Shown here piece by piece: positions 43,839 through 54,200 of a stretch of 64,000 nucleotides of DNA. Below the pieces are notes generated by a model. The model ran no database searches. It worked only from the letters and a program-made list of their open reading frames with translations, and had not been told where the DNA came from. The first letter of the stretch is position 1. Every line of letters begins with the position of its first letter. Source of the stretch: Candidatus Pedobacter colombiensis (GTDB lineage: Bacteria; Bacteroidota; Bacteroidia; Sphingobacteriales; Sphingobacteriaceae); NCBI GenBank assembly GCA_029202485.1, contig CP119313.1, positions 3,162,001 to 3,226,000 on the forward strand. The letters run 5' to 3'. The translations under genes were made by a program, and so were the position numbers.

Positions 43839-44582
43839 TTAAAACTTAATCATTAAGCCTTCGGAAATCAGTTTATCATTATTGTAATATTCAAAAAACC
43901 ACTTTCCGTCTTTTTTCAGCACAATTCCTTTTGCTTGACCATTATCTGCAATGAAACAATCCTGTATTGAGGTTTTATAAAGGGTTAGCACTTTCTTCGG
44001 AGTTGTATCTATTAGCTGAAAGCCATTTGCTGTTGCCTGAGCATATAATGTTCCTGAGGCTTGAGTAACTTCTGCTGCTACTGCCGGTTGATTTGTGTGT
44101 GTCACGACAGTCCTGGAAGGAACTGATGATGGAGGGTCAATCTTACCAGCTTCGCCGGTAAAAGTATAGGGAACCTCATTTAAGGAAGCAAAGGTATTCT
44201 TTAAAGCTTCATTATAGGCCGCATAATATTCCTTTTCTCTGCTTTTCCCTTCTTTACCTTTAAAGATCACGTTCCCCTGACAGTCTTTTAATACCAGCGT
44301 AAGTGAGGTGGTAAACATTCCTCCTTTCTCTATAAGATCTACATTCATCGCCCTACATTTGTTATTAGCTATTTCATTAGGCAAATCGGTATCATCAAAA
44401 TAAACTGTAAAGCCCTTTTGCTCCAGCAAAGTCTTAGCCTCGCTGTTTAATCCATACTGATGATCCTGCTTTAAAAAACTGAATCGCTCTGGCACCAATA
44501 CGTATTTGTAGTTGTTGATCGTGTTTTGAGCATACCCTGATAATGCCGGGAATAACAAAAATAATAAAAGATATCTTTTCAT
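43839..44582 (-). CDS. Secreted protein of unknown function
   Basis: A 247-residue protein with signal peptide MKRYLLLFLLFPALSGYAQ. The first half (NNYKYVLVPERFSFLKQDHQYGLN, LLEQKGFTVYFD) looks like a small alpha/beta domain. A Pro/Thr-rich linker follows near 150-170, and the C-terminal half (LYAQATANGFQLIDTTPKKVLTLYKTS, KDGKWFFEYYNNDKLI) is beta-rich. I have seen such proteins only as conserved hypotheticals in Bacteroidota. It is followed by no gene on its strand and preceded 24 bases upstream by another secreted unknown. Confidence 0.75.
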   Translation of the reverse strand: MKRYLLLFLLFPALSGYAQNTINNYKYVLVPERFSFLKQDHQYGLNSEAKTLLEQKGFTVYFDDTDLPNEIANNKCRAMNVDLIEKGGMFTTSLTLVLKDCQGNVIFKGKEGKSREKEYYAAYNEALKNTFASLNEVPYTFTGEAGKIDPPSSVPSRTVVTHTNQPAVAAEVTQASGTLYAQATANGFQLIDTTPKKVLTLYKTSIQDCFIADNGQAKGIVLKKDGKWFFEYYNNDKLISEGLMIKF

Positions 44583-44606
44583 AGTTTACAACAAAATTCT
44601 TCGGTG

Positions 44607-45437
44607 TTAAAGATAATGGATACGAATGACATCTTCATCGGATAGTAGCACATTAAGCTTTTTTGACTTCAATATTTTTTTGATGGTGGTTTTACGCCCA
44701 TTCAAGTAAACCTGATTTTGTATTAGTCTGATGCCATGACTATAATCGACCCAATCATATTTATGTCCATTATATAGTGGTTGAATAGCCTTGCCATCTG
44801 GCTTATGCCAGCCATAAATAACCACTCTTAAAGTCCCGTCTGTAGCTGCAATCTTATTCGATATGATTACATCCTTTTTATTCCCGGCAACAAGACTGCC
44901 CGGTTTTGCCCCTATCCGATCCAGCTGCTGATGTACAAGCCTATTGTGATCTTCAAAAACCGGAACGGTCATCATCTTCATTGAAGGTGGAATTGGCTCG
45001 GGTGTTAATTTAAAAATGGCAGATTGGTAAATCCGGTCAGACATTTTTCTGGTAGGAAGACTGCAATTTAGTTTGTTGGCTATCTTCTGCGCTGCTGCCG
45101 CTGTTAATGGAGCGTAAAAATAATCCTTATCCGAACCTATAACCAGGTAATCGGGCGCCACAAAATATTTGATAATATACTGTTTTCCTTCAATATTGGC
45201 AGTATCAGTAACAGGTAAAAAACTCCGGTAAAAATCCGGGACATTACCATGTTCAACCTCTTTTAGCATAAGTTCTTCCCGCTCGGAAAGAGAAAGCAGG
45301 GAATCGCGGATAGAGGCTGCAAATGCAGAACCTGTCAAAGCATTTACTTTGCGTTGGGGTATTTTCAAATGCTGGGCATTACCGGAAAAAGTGATCAGGG
45401 TTAAAGAAAAAAGTAATAAGGTTATCAGTGGTTTCAT
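44607..45437 (-). CDS. Secreted protein of unknown function
   Basis: The frame runs from 45497, but ATG 45437 begins a clear signal peptide (MKPLITLLLFSLTLITFSGNAQ), giving 276 residues. The body contains LSEREELMLKEVEHGNVPDF, APLTAAAAQKIANKLNCSLPT, a central VVIYGWHKPDGKAIQPLYNGH and YDWVDYSHGIRLI. No catalytic family is recognised with confidence. It resembles secreted proteins found next to sugar-processing genes. It is co-directional with the next secreted unknown (24 bases), so the two may work together. Confidence 0.7.
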   Translation of the reverse strand: MKPLITLLLFSLTLITFSGNAQHLKIPQRKVNALTGSAFAASIRDSLLSLSEREELMLKEVEHGNVPDFYRSFLPVTDTANIEGKQYIIKYFVAPDYLVIGSDKDYFYAPLTAAAAQKIANKLNCSLPTRKMSDRIYQSAIFKLTPEPIPPSMKMMTVPVFEDHNRLVHQQLDRIGAKPGSLVAGNKKDVIISNKIAATDGTLRVVIYGWHKPDGKAIQPLYNGHKYDWVDYSHGIRLIQNQVYLNGRKTTIKKILKSKKLNVLLSDEDVIRIHYL

Positions 45438-45578
45438 TATAATGTCTTCAATCGTTATGTAGGAGTATCCTTGGAATGAAAAGGTTAATTTACACACGAT
45501 AAGTCATATTGAAAAGATATTATCCTATTTTGTGCGCAAAGAATTGATTATAGACTCGAACGAACTACCTTAAAGCGC

Positions 45579-46076
45579 TTATCTTCCAAAATCATCCTGA
45601 ACCCTAACAATATCACTTTCATCCGAAGGGTTTTCTGAATCAGTGTGCTGCCATATTTCAGAAACAATACCCCAACCTTCCAAACCAATTAAGCGGTGAC
45701 GCTGACCTTGTTTTAATCTAATTGTTTGTTGCGGCACTAATTGCTCTACATGTCCCTGGTCATCAGTTTCACTGGTCATCACACCAACCGATCCATTTAC
45801 GACACTCCAAATCTCCGCGCGGCGATGATGATACTGCCATGAAAGTCGGGTATTGGGGGCAACAATTAATATTTTTGGGCTTAGCTTACCTGAAATTTTT
45901 AGATCTTCTACATTCAGTTTATCAAAATATACATTTGCAAACCGTTGTGCCTGATCTTCCTCAATCACAAAAAAACCACCCCAAGGACGGGTTTCATCAC
46001 GGTTGATAACATTAAAGCCTTCAATTTTTAGTCGCTGTGCTACACTATCAAATAATTCTTTCTTCTGATTTAACAT
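45579..46076 (-). CDS. Cupin-domain protein, phosphomannose-isomerase-like
   Basis: A 165-residue single cupin. ETRPWGGFFVIEEDQAQRF is the start typical of the C-terminal cupin of type-II mannose-6-phosphate isomerase/GDP-mannose pyrophosphorylase. The metal-binding motifs are LSWQYHHRRAEIWSVVNGSVGV (two His and a Glu) and RLKQGQRHRLIGLEGWG. It is cytoplasmic. The family would isomerise or bind a sugar phosphate; the short form has not been pinned to one reaction. It lies just past the terminator of the second glycan operon. Confidence 0.85.
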   Translation of the reverse strand: MLNQKKELFDSVAQRLKIEGFNVINRDETRPWGGFFVIEEDQAQRFANVYFDKLNVEDLKISGKLSPKILIVAPNTRLSWQYHHRRAEIWSVVNGSVGVMTSETDDQGHVEQLVPQQTIRLKQGQRHRLIGLEGWGIVSEIWQHTDSENPSDESDIVRVQDDFGR

Positions 46077-46105
46077 TTATTTCTGGTTATGTATCGTTTT
46101 ATTAA

Positions 46106-46134
46106 AAGAGAAAGTTCATGATGAACTTTCTCTT
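46106..46134 (-). terminator. Strong terminator at the end of the second glycan operon
   Basis: A perfect 13-bp stem (AAGAGAAAGTTCA / TGAACTTTCTCTT) with a 3-nt loop lies 10 bases past the GH2 stop codon and is followed on the minus strand by TTTTAAT. Confidence 0.8.
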
Positions 46135-46143
46135 GATTTGGAT

Positions 46144-49100
46144 TTAAGGTGCCTGTAAAGCTGAATCCATTTCAAAAAGGAATTCAGGTTGACTGGAAGT
46201 AAAATGTCCGGCAAACTGCCAATTACCACCTGCTTGTATGGTTTTAATTAGAATTTGGTTCCATCCCTGGTGGAATTTAAGTGCATGAGCAACTGTCTTT
46301 CCCCCTTCTAGTGGTCCAGTCCTGATGTTCTTAGCCACCTGCTTACCATTAAGCCAGATTTTTGCCGCATCATCTACAGAAACTTCCAGATCTACCACCG
46401 GCATATTGGGTTCGATCAGGAGGTCGTCCAAAGGACGCGGACTGAATACCCAAAAGCTGAAGTAAGCTTCTGCATTTTCTTTAGGCCCTTCAAAACTTAT
46501 TTTTTTAAGGTCAAACATTCCGTTTTCACTATTGATTTTAATCCATGATTTTGACAACATCCTGGTCCCATCTGCAACTTTGCCTAATTCAGCAGCATTC
46601 AGAATTTCCTTTTCACCGGCCTCATTTATGGAAGTAATTGGAAAACTACCCAGCATCAATCCGGCAACTATTCCGCCTGTTTTAAGCACAGGTTTACCAT
46701 CCTGATTGATCTTTTTTAAGGTTAAACCAAGATTGCTCAGTAAGGTACCGGTTACATTTTCGGCCTTTGAAGTTCGTGGGTCTACAGAAAGTGTAGTGAT
46801 TAATAATTGACCTTTACCGATCTCCTTTTTTATCAATGCCGCTCCTGATGGTTTGCTTTCCAGCTCGGATCTTAAAACCATAGCCGTTTTTGCATACTCG
46901 GCTTGTTTGTTCCATTTTAGCCAATCTGTATCGTTAGCTTTTAATAAAACTGTGCTTTGCTCAACAAGTGGTCCTGCTAAGCAATTTAGTACTGCATCTG
47001 ATGGTGTTAGTTCAGAAAAATAAAGATCTTTTGCGGTAAGCCCGGAGATTACAGGATCTTTTGTAACAGGCAATAAAGAAGAAGCCTGGCGGCCGTTGAT
47101 TTCCAATTTTGCCGGTAAAATAGCGTTTAATTCTTTCTGTTTATTTACGGTTGGATTAAGGACTAATACCGTTCCTCCGTTGGCATACACTTTATTGATA
47201 AATGCCAACTGATCGGTTCCCGGTGGGTTGTCGCCATCTATAATTAGTAAAGCAGGTATTTCTGAGTCATTAACTGCATTTATATTGACCCCGATCAGCT
47301 TCAATTTCAAGGCAAGTCTACTAGCTTTCGCACCAATGACCTGAACAGATTTGATCTGTTTTGGCGCTATTTTCTCCTCCCCTTCTTTTTTTTGATAAAC
47401 CCACTTTGTAGCTTTTGCCGGCTCAGCACTAGCATCTCTGATCGCATCGAACAGTGGCCAGGGCTCATACAGCGGCAATGTGCTATCATATCCGGGGTTT
47501 AAGGTGGTAGTATAAGGACCCAGTCGTTCTGGCTGTACACCTGATTTGCCTTCAGCAAAGGAAGTAAAGAAAATCCCATCTTTTAAGGTAGGCGCCTTTG
47601 TTTTATCCTTTAACCCCAATGGAAGTGGCTTAAGCCCATACCAGGCCAGATTAAAGACACTTCTATAGCTGGCTTTGTATTTTGCCTGCATCATCAGCGA
47701 AGCATAAGAGGATGCTGCTACACCTTCCATCCTACCTTGAAAAGATTCATAAGCTCGATTGCCGTTACTTTCTGACACTTGTTCCGGTGTACCGTAATAA
47801 GCGTTCCCGGCTTCTCCTACCCCCCAGGGTTTTCCACTTTTCCGGCCTCTTTCCATCGCTGCATCTCCACCATAGTGCACCAGGTAAACGGGTAAATTGC
47901 CTTCCCCATCATCTTCTCCATCAGCAGAAATCCAGGGACGTGTCGGATCAAGTGTGCGACAGATATCCGCCCAAATCGTATAATGTTTAATCAGATTTTC
48001 TTTCATCCCCGGCGGATTACGCATCACCCCATGAACAATCGGCATCACCTCATTGGAGATACTCCATCCAATCACACTTGGGTGGCTTCGGTCTCTCCTA
48101 ATCAGTTCCTGAAGATGATTTTCAGAGTCCTTCCAATAAGCCGGATCATCCAATTTAGGTCCACCATCACTTGCCCAAACCGCAGTTTCATCTAATACCA
48201 AAATTCCCATTTCGTCAGCTACATCCATATAAAAGGAAGGATAAGGCTGCGCATGAAGACGTACCGCATTTAGATTTGCAGCCCGAATAGCGGTATACCA
48301 GGCGTAAGGGTATCGGCGTGTCATTTGCGGGATACCCATAAAATGCCAGGAATCTCCTTTTATCACAAAAGGCTTTCCATTCAACAAAAACGCTCCGTCT
48401 TTCAGTGCAGTTTGTCTCCAGCCAAAGCGACTATACTTACTGTCTATAACTTTATGATCTACACTGGTTTTAATGACCAAACCATACAAATTAGGTGCAG
48501 ATGGACTCCAGGTATTGAGTTTATTATCCACCAGGGCTGACAAGGTAACTTTCGCTGTTCCGTTAGCCGGCACTTCAATCGATATCGGGGCGATGTTCAA
48601 TGCAGATTTAGTTTCCAAAGCTGAACTTGGAGCAGCTGCCGTTAAATGATCTTTACCGGCTTTTGAAATCCATTTATATACATCTCCGTTTAAGGTAACC
48701 TTCTTTTTCTGCGCTGTATTGTTTGTCACCGTTACTTCTGCTTCCAACTTATTCTGATCCAATAGAGGTTTCACATATACATCTGTGATCCTGATTTCTG
48801 GTACAGCCAAAAGATATACATCCTGCCAGATTCCAGCAATGTGCTGTCCCCAGAATGAGCCAGCCTGATAAGTTCTGCGACCATAGTCACTCCTTTTATC
48901 AAACAGGGAAGCTTTCCGCACTCCTATGGTCAATTCATTTTCTTTACCAAAGGTAACTGCTTCGGTTACATCAACATCAAATGGCAGGAAGATCCCAAAA
49001 TGTTGACCTACTTCTTTTCCATTCATCAAAATACGAGCGTCGCCGGCCAGGGCTTCGAAATGCAATAATATTCTTTGCCCCTTCCAGGCGACGGGAACAG

Positions 49101-49506
49101 TCATAGTTTTGCGAAGCAAACCCATTTTCACAGCTTCCCAACTTTTAGGATAACTAGGATAAGTTCTGAAATCGCCACCCTGGCCGTTTTTATCGGCAAA
49201 GCTGTTCACATTCCATGGCGATGGAATTTTGATCGGCGTTTTTTCCCAGTTTCCGGCTTTGGCATCTGCAAGTTTCGGTGTAGGATCAATACCTTCTTTA
49301 AAATTCTGAGGCAAGTCTACAGGCTGGAATTGCCATGATCCATTTAAGCATATCTCTTGCCTGTATGGCTTTTCCACAGGTTTTACCCAATTATCTGTCG
49401 GAGCAAATTCGGCTGTAAAAGTTTTACTCTTTTCCTGCGCATAACCGACAAATGGGAGCATAAGCAGGGCCATCACCCTGCTTATATTGTTGTTTAAAAT
49501 TCTCAT
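46144..49506 (-). CDS. Large GH2 glycosidase (beta-galactosidase/beta-glucuronidase-like)
   Basis: A 1120-residue secreted protein (signal peptide ending GYAQ). GH2 sugar-binding domain (about 45-230, ICLNGSWQFQPVDLP, LLHFEALAGDARILMNGKEV), Ig-like domain (235-365) and a TIM barrel with acid/base Glu near 486 (GWSISNEVMP) and nucleophile Glu near 565 (GVGEAGNAYY). A long C-terminal part includes a glutamine-amidotransferase-like beta/alpha segment (LLIIDGDNPPGTDQLAFINKV) and an end jelly-roll (IWLNGKQVAKNI, FHQGWNQILIKT). The amidotransferase-like insert is also seen in the 1208-residue GH2 nearby. It is the last gene of the second glycan operon; the specific sugar is not determinable. Confidence 0.88.
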   Translation of the reverse strand: MRILNNNISRVMALLMLPFVGYAQEKSKTFTAEFAPTDNWVKPVEKPYRQEICLNGSWQFQPVDLPQNFKEGIDPTPKLADAKAGNWEKTPIKIPSPWNVNSFADKNGQGGDFRTYPSYPKSWEAVKMGLLRKTMTVPVAWKGQRILLHFEALAGDARILMNGKEVGQHFGIFLPFDVDVTEAVTFGKENELTIGVRKASLFDKRSDYGRRTYQAGSFWGQHIAGIWQDVYLLAVPEIRITDVYVKPLLDQNKLEAEVTVTNNTAQKKKVTLNGDVYKWISKAGKDHLTAAAPSSALETKSALNIAPISIEVPANGTAKVTLSALVDNKLNTWSPSAPNLYGLVIKTSVDHKVIDSKYSRFGWRQTALKDGAFLLNGKPFVIKGDSWHFMGIPQMTRRYPYAWYTAIRAANLNAVRLHAQPYPSFYMDVADEMGILVLDETAVWASDGGPKLDDPAYWKDSENHLQELIRRDRSHPSVIGWSISNEVMPIVHGVMRNPPGMKENLIKHYTIWADICRTLDPTRPWISADGEDDGEGNLPVYLVHYGGDAAMERGRKSGKPWGVGEAGNAYYGTPEQVSESNGNRAYESFQGRMEGVAASSYASLMMQAKYKASYRSVFNLAWYGLKPLPLGLKDKTKAPTLKDGIFFTSFAEGKSGVQPERLGPYTTTLNPGYDSTLPLYEPWPLFDAIRDASAEPAKATKWVYQKKEGEEKIAPKQIKSVQVIGAKASRLALKLKLIGVNINAVNDSEIPALLIIDGDNPPGTDQLAFINKVYANGGTVLVLNPTVNKQKELNAILPAKLEINGRQASSLLPVTKDPVISGLTAKDLYFSELTPSDAVLNCLAGPLVEQSTVLLKANDTDWLKWNKQAEYAKTAMVLRSELESKPSGAALIKKEIGKGQLLITTLSVDPRTSKAENVTGTLLSNLGLTLKKINQDGKPVLKTGGIVAGLMLGSFPITSINEAGEKEILNAAELGKVADGTRMLSKSWIKINSENGMFDLKKISFEGPKENAEAYFSFWVFSPRPLDDLLIEPNMPVVDLEVSVDDAAKIWLNGKQVAKNIRTGPLEGGKTVAHALKFHQGWNQILIKTIQAGGNWQFAGHFTSSQPEFLFEMDSALQAP

Positions 49507-49532
49507 TTATTTTTATCAAAGGGCATCAGCTA

Positions 49533-50126
49533 TTATTTGGCAGACGCCTCCAATTGCGTCTTATCTGTACTAAAACGAATATGGTCAATTTTCATATTCT
49601 GTGCAGTCGAATCATCTTTTTGATTGTAAAGCAAAACTCTAAAATAATTGACCGCAGCTAAATTTGGCTGATCATGAACGTCTTTAAAGAAACTTAGCGG
49701 AACGATGACATGATTCCAGCCCGCCGCAAGCCTGGTTGACCCAATCTTTAAGCCACCAAAAGCATAACAGTAAGCATCTTTTTCTGCCGAACCCTGACTC
49801 GAAATTGCAATTTGTCCGTTTCCGTTTAATAACTCCGGATTTTCTATAAAAAGCCAGAATGCGAGGTAACCATTATCTTTAGTTACGCCGGTATTAAACT
49901 CCTGGGCATAAATTCTTCTAAATCGTTCAGCTTTGAAAGTGCTTGAAGCAATCGAACTGCTTCCTTCCTTGCTGTCCACATCCAGGTTAGTTGGCCCACC
50001 ATTGGTAAACCAATGGTTAGGTTTTTCACCTAAAGATTCGCAACGATCCAAGACTTGAACTTTCTGGGCATTTGCATAAGCACATGCCACCAATAACAGA
50101 ACTGAGGTAAAAACTTTTTTCATCAT
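49533..50126 (-). CDS. Secreted CBM-like beta-sandwich protein
   Basis: A 197-residue protein: signal peptide MMKKVFTSVLLLVACAYANAQ, then one domain (VLDRCESLGEKPNHWFTNGG, YLAFWLFIENPELL, WNHVIVPLSFFKD, KIDHIRFSTDK) with the look of a jelly-roll carbohydrate-binding module. No catalytic motif is present. It lies 26 bases before the large GH2 and 164 bases after GH43, so it is probably an accessory binding protein of that operon. Family not assigned. Confidence 0.7.
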   Translation of the reverse strand: MMKKVFTSVLLLVACAYANAQKVQVLDRCESLGEKPNHWFTNGGPTNLDVDSKEGSSSIASSTFKAERFRRIYAQEFNTGVTKDNGYLAFWLFIENPELLNGNGQIAISSQGSAEKDAYCYAFGGLKIGSTRLAAGWNHVIVPLSFFKDVHDQPNLAAVNYFRVLLYNQKDDSTAQNMKIDHIRFSTDKTQLEASAK

Positions 50127-50290
50127 GTTTATATTTGATTTGTGTTGGTTTAAATGAATGATCCACTATGGTCATCCGTTAGCCTAAAATCAACTTTTGC
50201 AATTAACAAAAGCATAATAAATCATTAACAGGCCCACAATTACTTAAATATTAAAAAAAACAGAGATTATGGTGATTGCCAGAGGTGCTG

Positions 50291-51256
50291 CTAATTTGAA
50301 ATGCCTTTACCGGTTTGTTTTACTTTTTGTATGCTTCCATCTTCATTAAAATACAATTTATCTACGCAAATAGATCGGAGATTCCCCTTCCCGGAAAGCA
50401 CACTATTATGATAAAATGCGTACCATTGTCCTTTATATTCCACTACTGAACCATGACTGGTATCACAACCGGTGGGATCCAGATAAACACCTCTATAAGT
50501 CCATGGCCCTAATGGATTAGTACTGGTTGCATAACTCAAACGGTTAGCTCCTTTTCCATTTTCTCTGTGGTTATCCGCATAAGTCAGGTAGTAGAGCCCT
50601 TTTCTTTTAAACACCCAGGTAGCCTCATGAAAATCTTTCAGTCCTTCCATAAATACTAAGGGTTGCGCTAATTCCTTCATGTTGTCTTTCAATTTACCAC
50701 CGGCACATCGATCTCCCCCACCGTAATAGAAATAAGATTGGCCATCATCGTCCACAAAAACACAAGGATCAATCATGGCGAAATTGTCATTGCCCAAATC
50801 CAGATATCCCTGAACCACAAAATCACTAGCTGGCTTTTTACTGGTTGCAATGCCCACTTTCCAGGTCTTATTCCATTCTGTCCCACTAGGATGAGGAAAG
50901 TAAAAATAATATAAACCGTTTTTATATACGCAGTCTGGAGCCCACATAAAACCACCTTCTTTACGTCCCCAAGGTACTTGAGAAGCGCGCAGGATTTCAC
51001 CATGATCTTTCCAGTGCACCATATCATTTGTAGAAAACACATGATATTGATCCATTAAATCGCATCCACGTGGCGGGTCTACATCATGAGACGGATAAAC
51101 ATACAAACGCCCGTCTTTCCAAACCCTGGCAGACGGATCGGCAGTATACATCTGTCTGATGAATGGATTTCCTTCTGACTTATAAATTGATTTCTTCGAT
51201 GAACAACCTGAAAATATAAAGCCGGCAGATATTAGAACAAAAAATAGATTTTTCAT
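50291..51256 (-). CDS. GH43-family glycosidase, lipoprotein
   Basis: A 321-residue lipoprotein (lipobox FIFSGC, Cys18). The five-bladed propeller of GH43 has its three acidic residues: base Asp40 (YTADPSARVW), pKa-tuning Asp163 (MIDPCVFVDDDG) and acid Glu211 (DFHEATWVF). GH43 enzymes are mostly alpha-L-arabinofuranosidases, beta-xylosidases or beta-galactosidases; the exact one is open. It overlaps operon spacing with the GH2 upstream (gap 4 bases). A gap of 164 bases without a gene follows, containing no recognisable promoter. Confidence 0.92.
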   Translation of the reverse strand: MKNLFFVLISAGFIFSGCSSKKSIYKSEGNPFIRQMYTADPSARVWKDGRLYVYPSHDVDPPRGCDLMDQYHVFSTNDMVHWKDHGEILRASQVPWGRKEGGFMWAPDCVYKNGLYYFYFPHPSGTEWNKTWKVGIATSKKPASDFVVQGYLDLGNDNFAMIDPCVFVDDDGQSYFYYGGGDRCAGGKLKDNMKELAQPLVFMEGLKDFHEATWVFKRKGLYYLTYADNHRENGKGANRLSYATSTNPLGPWTYRGVYLDPTGCDTSHGSVVEYKGQWYAFYHNSVLSGKGNLRSICVDKLYFNEDGSIQKVKQTGKGISN

Positions 51257-51260
51257 ATGA

Positions 51261-54200
51261 TTAATTGCTTGATAAGTCTTTTAACATGTTTACAAATAGT
51301 TTTCCTGCAACAGGATCGGTTGTGCCTTTTTCAAGCATCATTTCTGATAAAATCGCAGTTCCTGTATTTTTGATCTTCACAATTGGAAAGCCTTTAATCT
51401 CGTCCAGTTTCCTGGTCCGTTCATTCATGTCCCCCTCCAGATATCCGTGAATTTTAACAAACGAAGCCAGCGCCTCTATCCCTTGATCCCGATTAATTTT
51501 ATAAGCACTTTTCATCACAAGTGGATTGTCTCTTTTATTGTTGTTGAAATACCTGGTTTCCATAGGATCTATATCATCAAAAACAGTGGATTCCGGAATT
51601 TCGATAGATACAATCTCACCATTTTCCTGTAAAACGTCACGTACCTGTTCCGGGAATAAGGATACTGCCAGTTTACCTGAATTTAACAGCAATAACTTTC
51701 CACCTGCGGTCACAAAAGATTTGACCTGCGCGATCTCCGCTGCAGAGGTGTTTGCAGCGTCTAAGCCACTTAAAATTAAGATACCTGGTTTTCCCTGGAT
51801 AGCCTCTATCAGGGAATTGCTCTTTTTATAAGTTAGCCCAATGTAATCTGCAACTGCTGTAGCCTTGTCTGATTTATCTACCAATACAATATTCTGTCCT
51901 TTCAATTCATTTGCGCCTAACCATTTCTGATTAGAAAGCAACAATTCATAATCGTTTTCAGACACCGTTTTTCCTTTCTCCAATAGCCTTAAAACCAACT
52001 TTGCATTAATTTTAGCAGCAGGTAAAATTGAAGGAATGTTAATTTTCGGCGCAATCCACTTACGACCGTAATAAGCAACAGGCTCAATCGCTTCTTTACC
52101 ACTTACCAGGGTTTTACCATTGGCATCTTGTATAGACCACTGGAGTTCTGTCTCAGCAAGTGCTGTTGCATCATCTCTATCATTCACCACATAAATTCTT
52201 GCCGGCAACTGTGCCCCTGCATAAAAATGTCTGCCCCAAAGTTCCGCAGAAACGAGTACCGGTTGTAATGCTTTTTTCATGGCCAGATAACTTGGATGTG
52301 GCGCAATTTTATCAGCCAGATAAATGTTCTTAAACCAGGTTAATGCAGCAAAATGCAAGATACCAGCAGCTTTTTCGTTTGTTCTGCGTACCGCTTCTGC
52401 GGATTCCCGGGTAATAAAGGTTTGTGCTTTTAAAAAATACTCCGGATTGGCAAATTCATAGGCATAATTACCCACAAGCGATCCGGGATTTTGATGTACA
52501 TAGGTATAAAATCGTGTCGGATGCCCGGTTTCGCTGGCATAGCCTGTAGAAAACTCCTGACTAATTAATGGCCTGCCTTCATTTTTAAAATTCTTTTGCC
52601 ACTCACCATTAAATTCATTAAAAATAGAACCATGATACCAATTGACGTACCAGTGGTGATCATCGATATCACCGTCATCAATTTTAGTAAAGAAATCTTT
52701 ACCAAACTTCCTTTCATTCCTGGTGTAATTGGAGTCAAAACAAACCGGTCTTGTCGGATCAATCTGACGGATTCTTTTAACTACATCAGAGATGATTGCC
52801 ATTTTAAGTTTAGCCTGCTCAAAATCCGGATCGTTGTCGTAAAATTTCATCTCGTTATTTACTGTCCAGAACAACAACGCAGGATGATTTCTGTATTTTT
52901 TGATCAGGTCATAAAACTCATTTTTCCAGAGTTCTATCAATTTGGGATCGGGCATACTGTTTCTAATCATTAACCAGGGCCATCCCCCTTCATAACTAAC
53001 ACCTACACCGTTCTGATCTGATGAAGATAACCACAACTCATTGTAAGGAGCAGTATGTGTACGCGTAACCATAATGTTTCCATCATGCAATAATTTATTG
53101 AACTGGTTGGCAAGGGCAGTATCATTAGGTGCAAGAGACATCGGGGTATGGTTACCTCCTCTTAGCCAATATTGTTTGTCATTTAAATAAAAGAAATCCC
53201 CCCTGGCTTTAAATGTCCTGAATCCGGAAACAACCATCTGACGATCAGCCTCCTTTCCGACCAACCCCAATATAAAATTGAAATTGTACAGGTTTGGAAT
53301 GGTTGGTGTCCACAACAATGGTTTTAGATTTTGTACACTATAGCTGAAGGTCTTTTCTTCTCCGGCATTTAAAGACAAATCTTTTAAATTCACTGCATCA
53401 TACAATGCTGATTTGTTTTTGGCTGAGTTGATTGCTGTAGACAAGGTAAATTTTTGCGCGGCATTGCTGTTGTTTTTAACCGTTACTTCAAAATCAGCTC
53501 CTGTTAATTTGGGTTTAATATACACATCAGTAATTCTTACCGGATCTGAGATCACCAAAGCTACCGGTTGCCAGATCCCTGCAGGATCATCATTGTAAAA
53601 TCCATGTGCCAGATCTTTCAACATTTTGTTTGTAACCGGAACAGTTACCGCAACATCGGTTACTTTATCCGCATCTTTGATGTCTTTTACATAATCACGA
53701 GATACTTTAACTACAATCAGATTTTTTCCAGGCTTTAAAAAAGGTGTAGCGTTGACTTTAAATTCTCCAAACATCCCAATATGTGGGTCTGAAGCTCGTT
53801 TTCCGTTGATAAACACCTCGCCAATTTTTGATACCGCATCAAAAGTCAATTCAAGATATTTTCCGTTGATGTTTTCCGGTAGTTCCAGCCATTGCCTGTA
53901 ATAGCCCACATCAGTTTTTTTATAATCGAAAGTATAGCCTTCACAACGTTCTATTTCCTTTTGGTAATAATTGTCTGAAACGCCTTTACTTGCTGTATTA
54001 TACCTTTCACCATGAAGCCACTCCCGATTTGGATTCCAAAATTGAGGAACGGTCATGACATGCCAATCCTGATCAGAAGATGAAGGCGAAATCGCATCAG
54101 CAGTTTTTGACTCGTAACCGGGACTGAACAACCATGCGCCATCCAGTGATATTTTTGTTCTGGATTGCCCTATTGGTTTAACCGGAATTGGTTTATATGC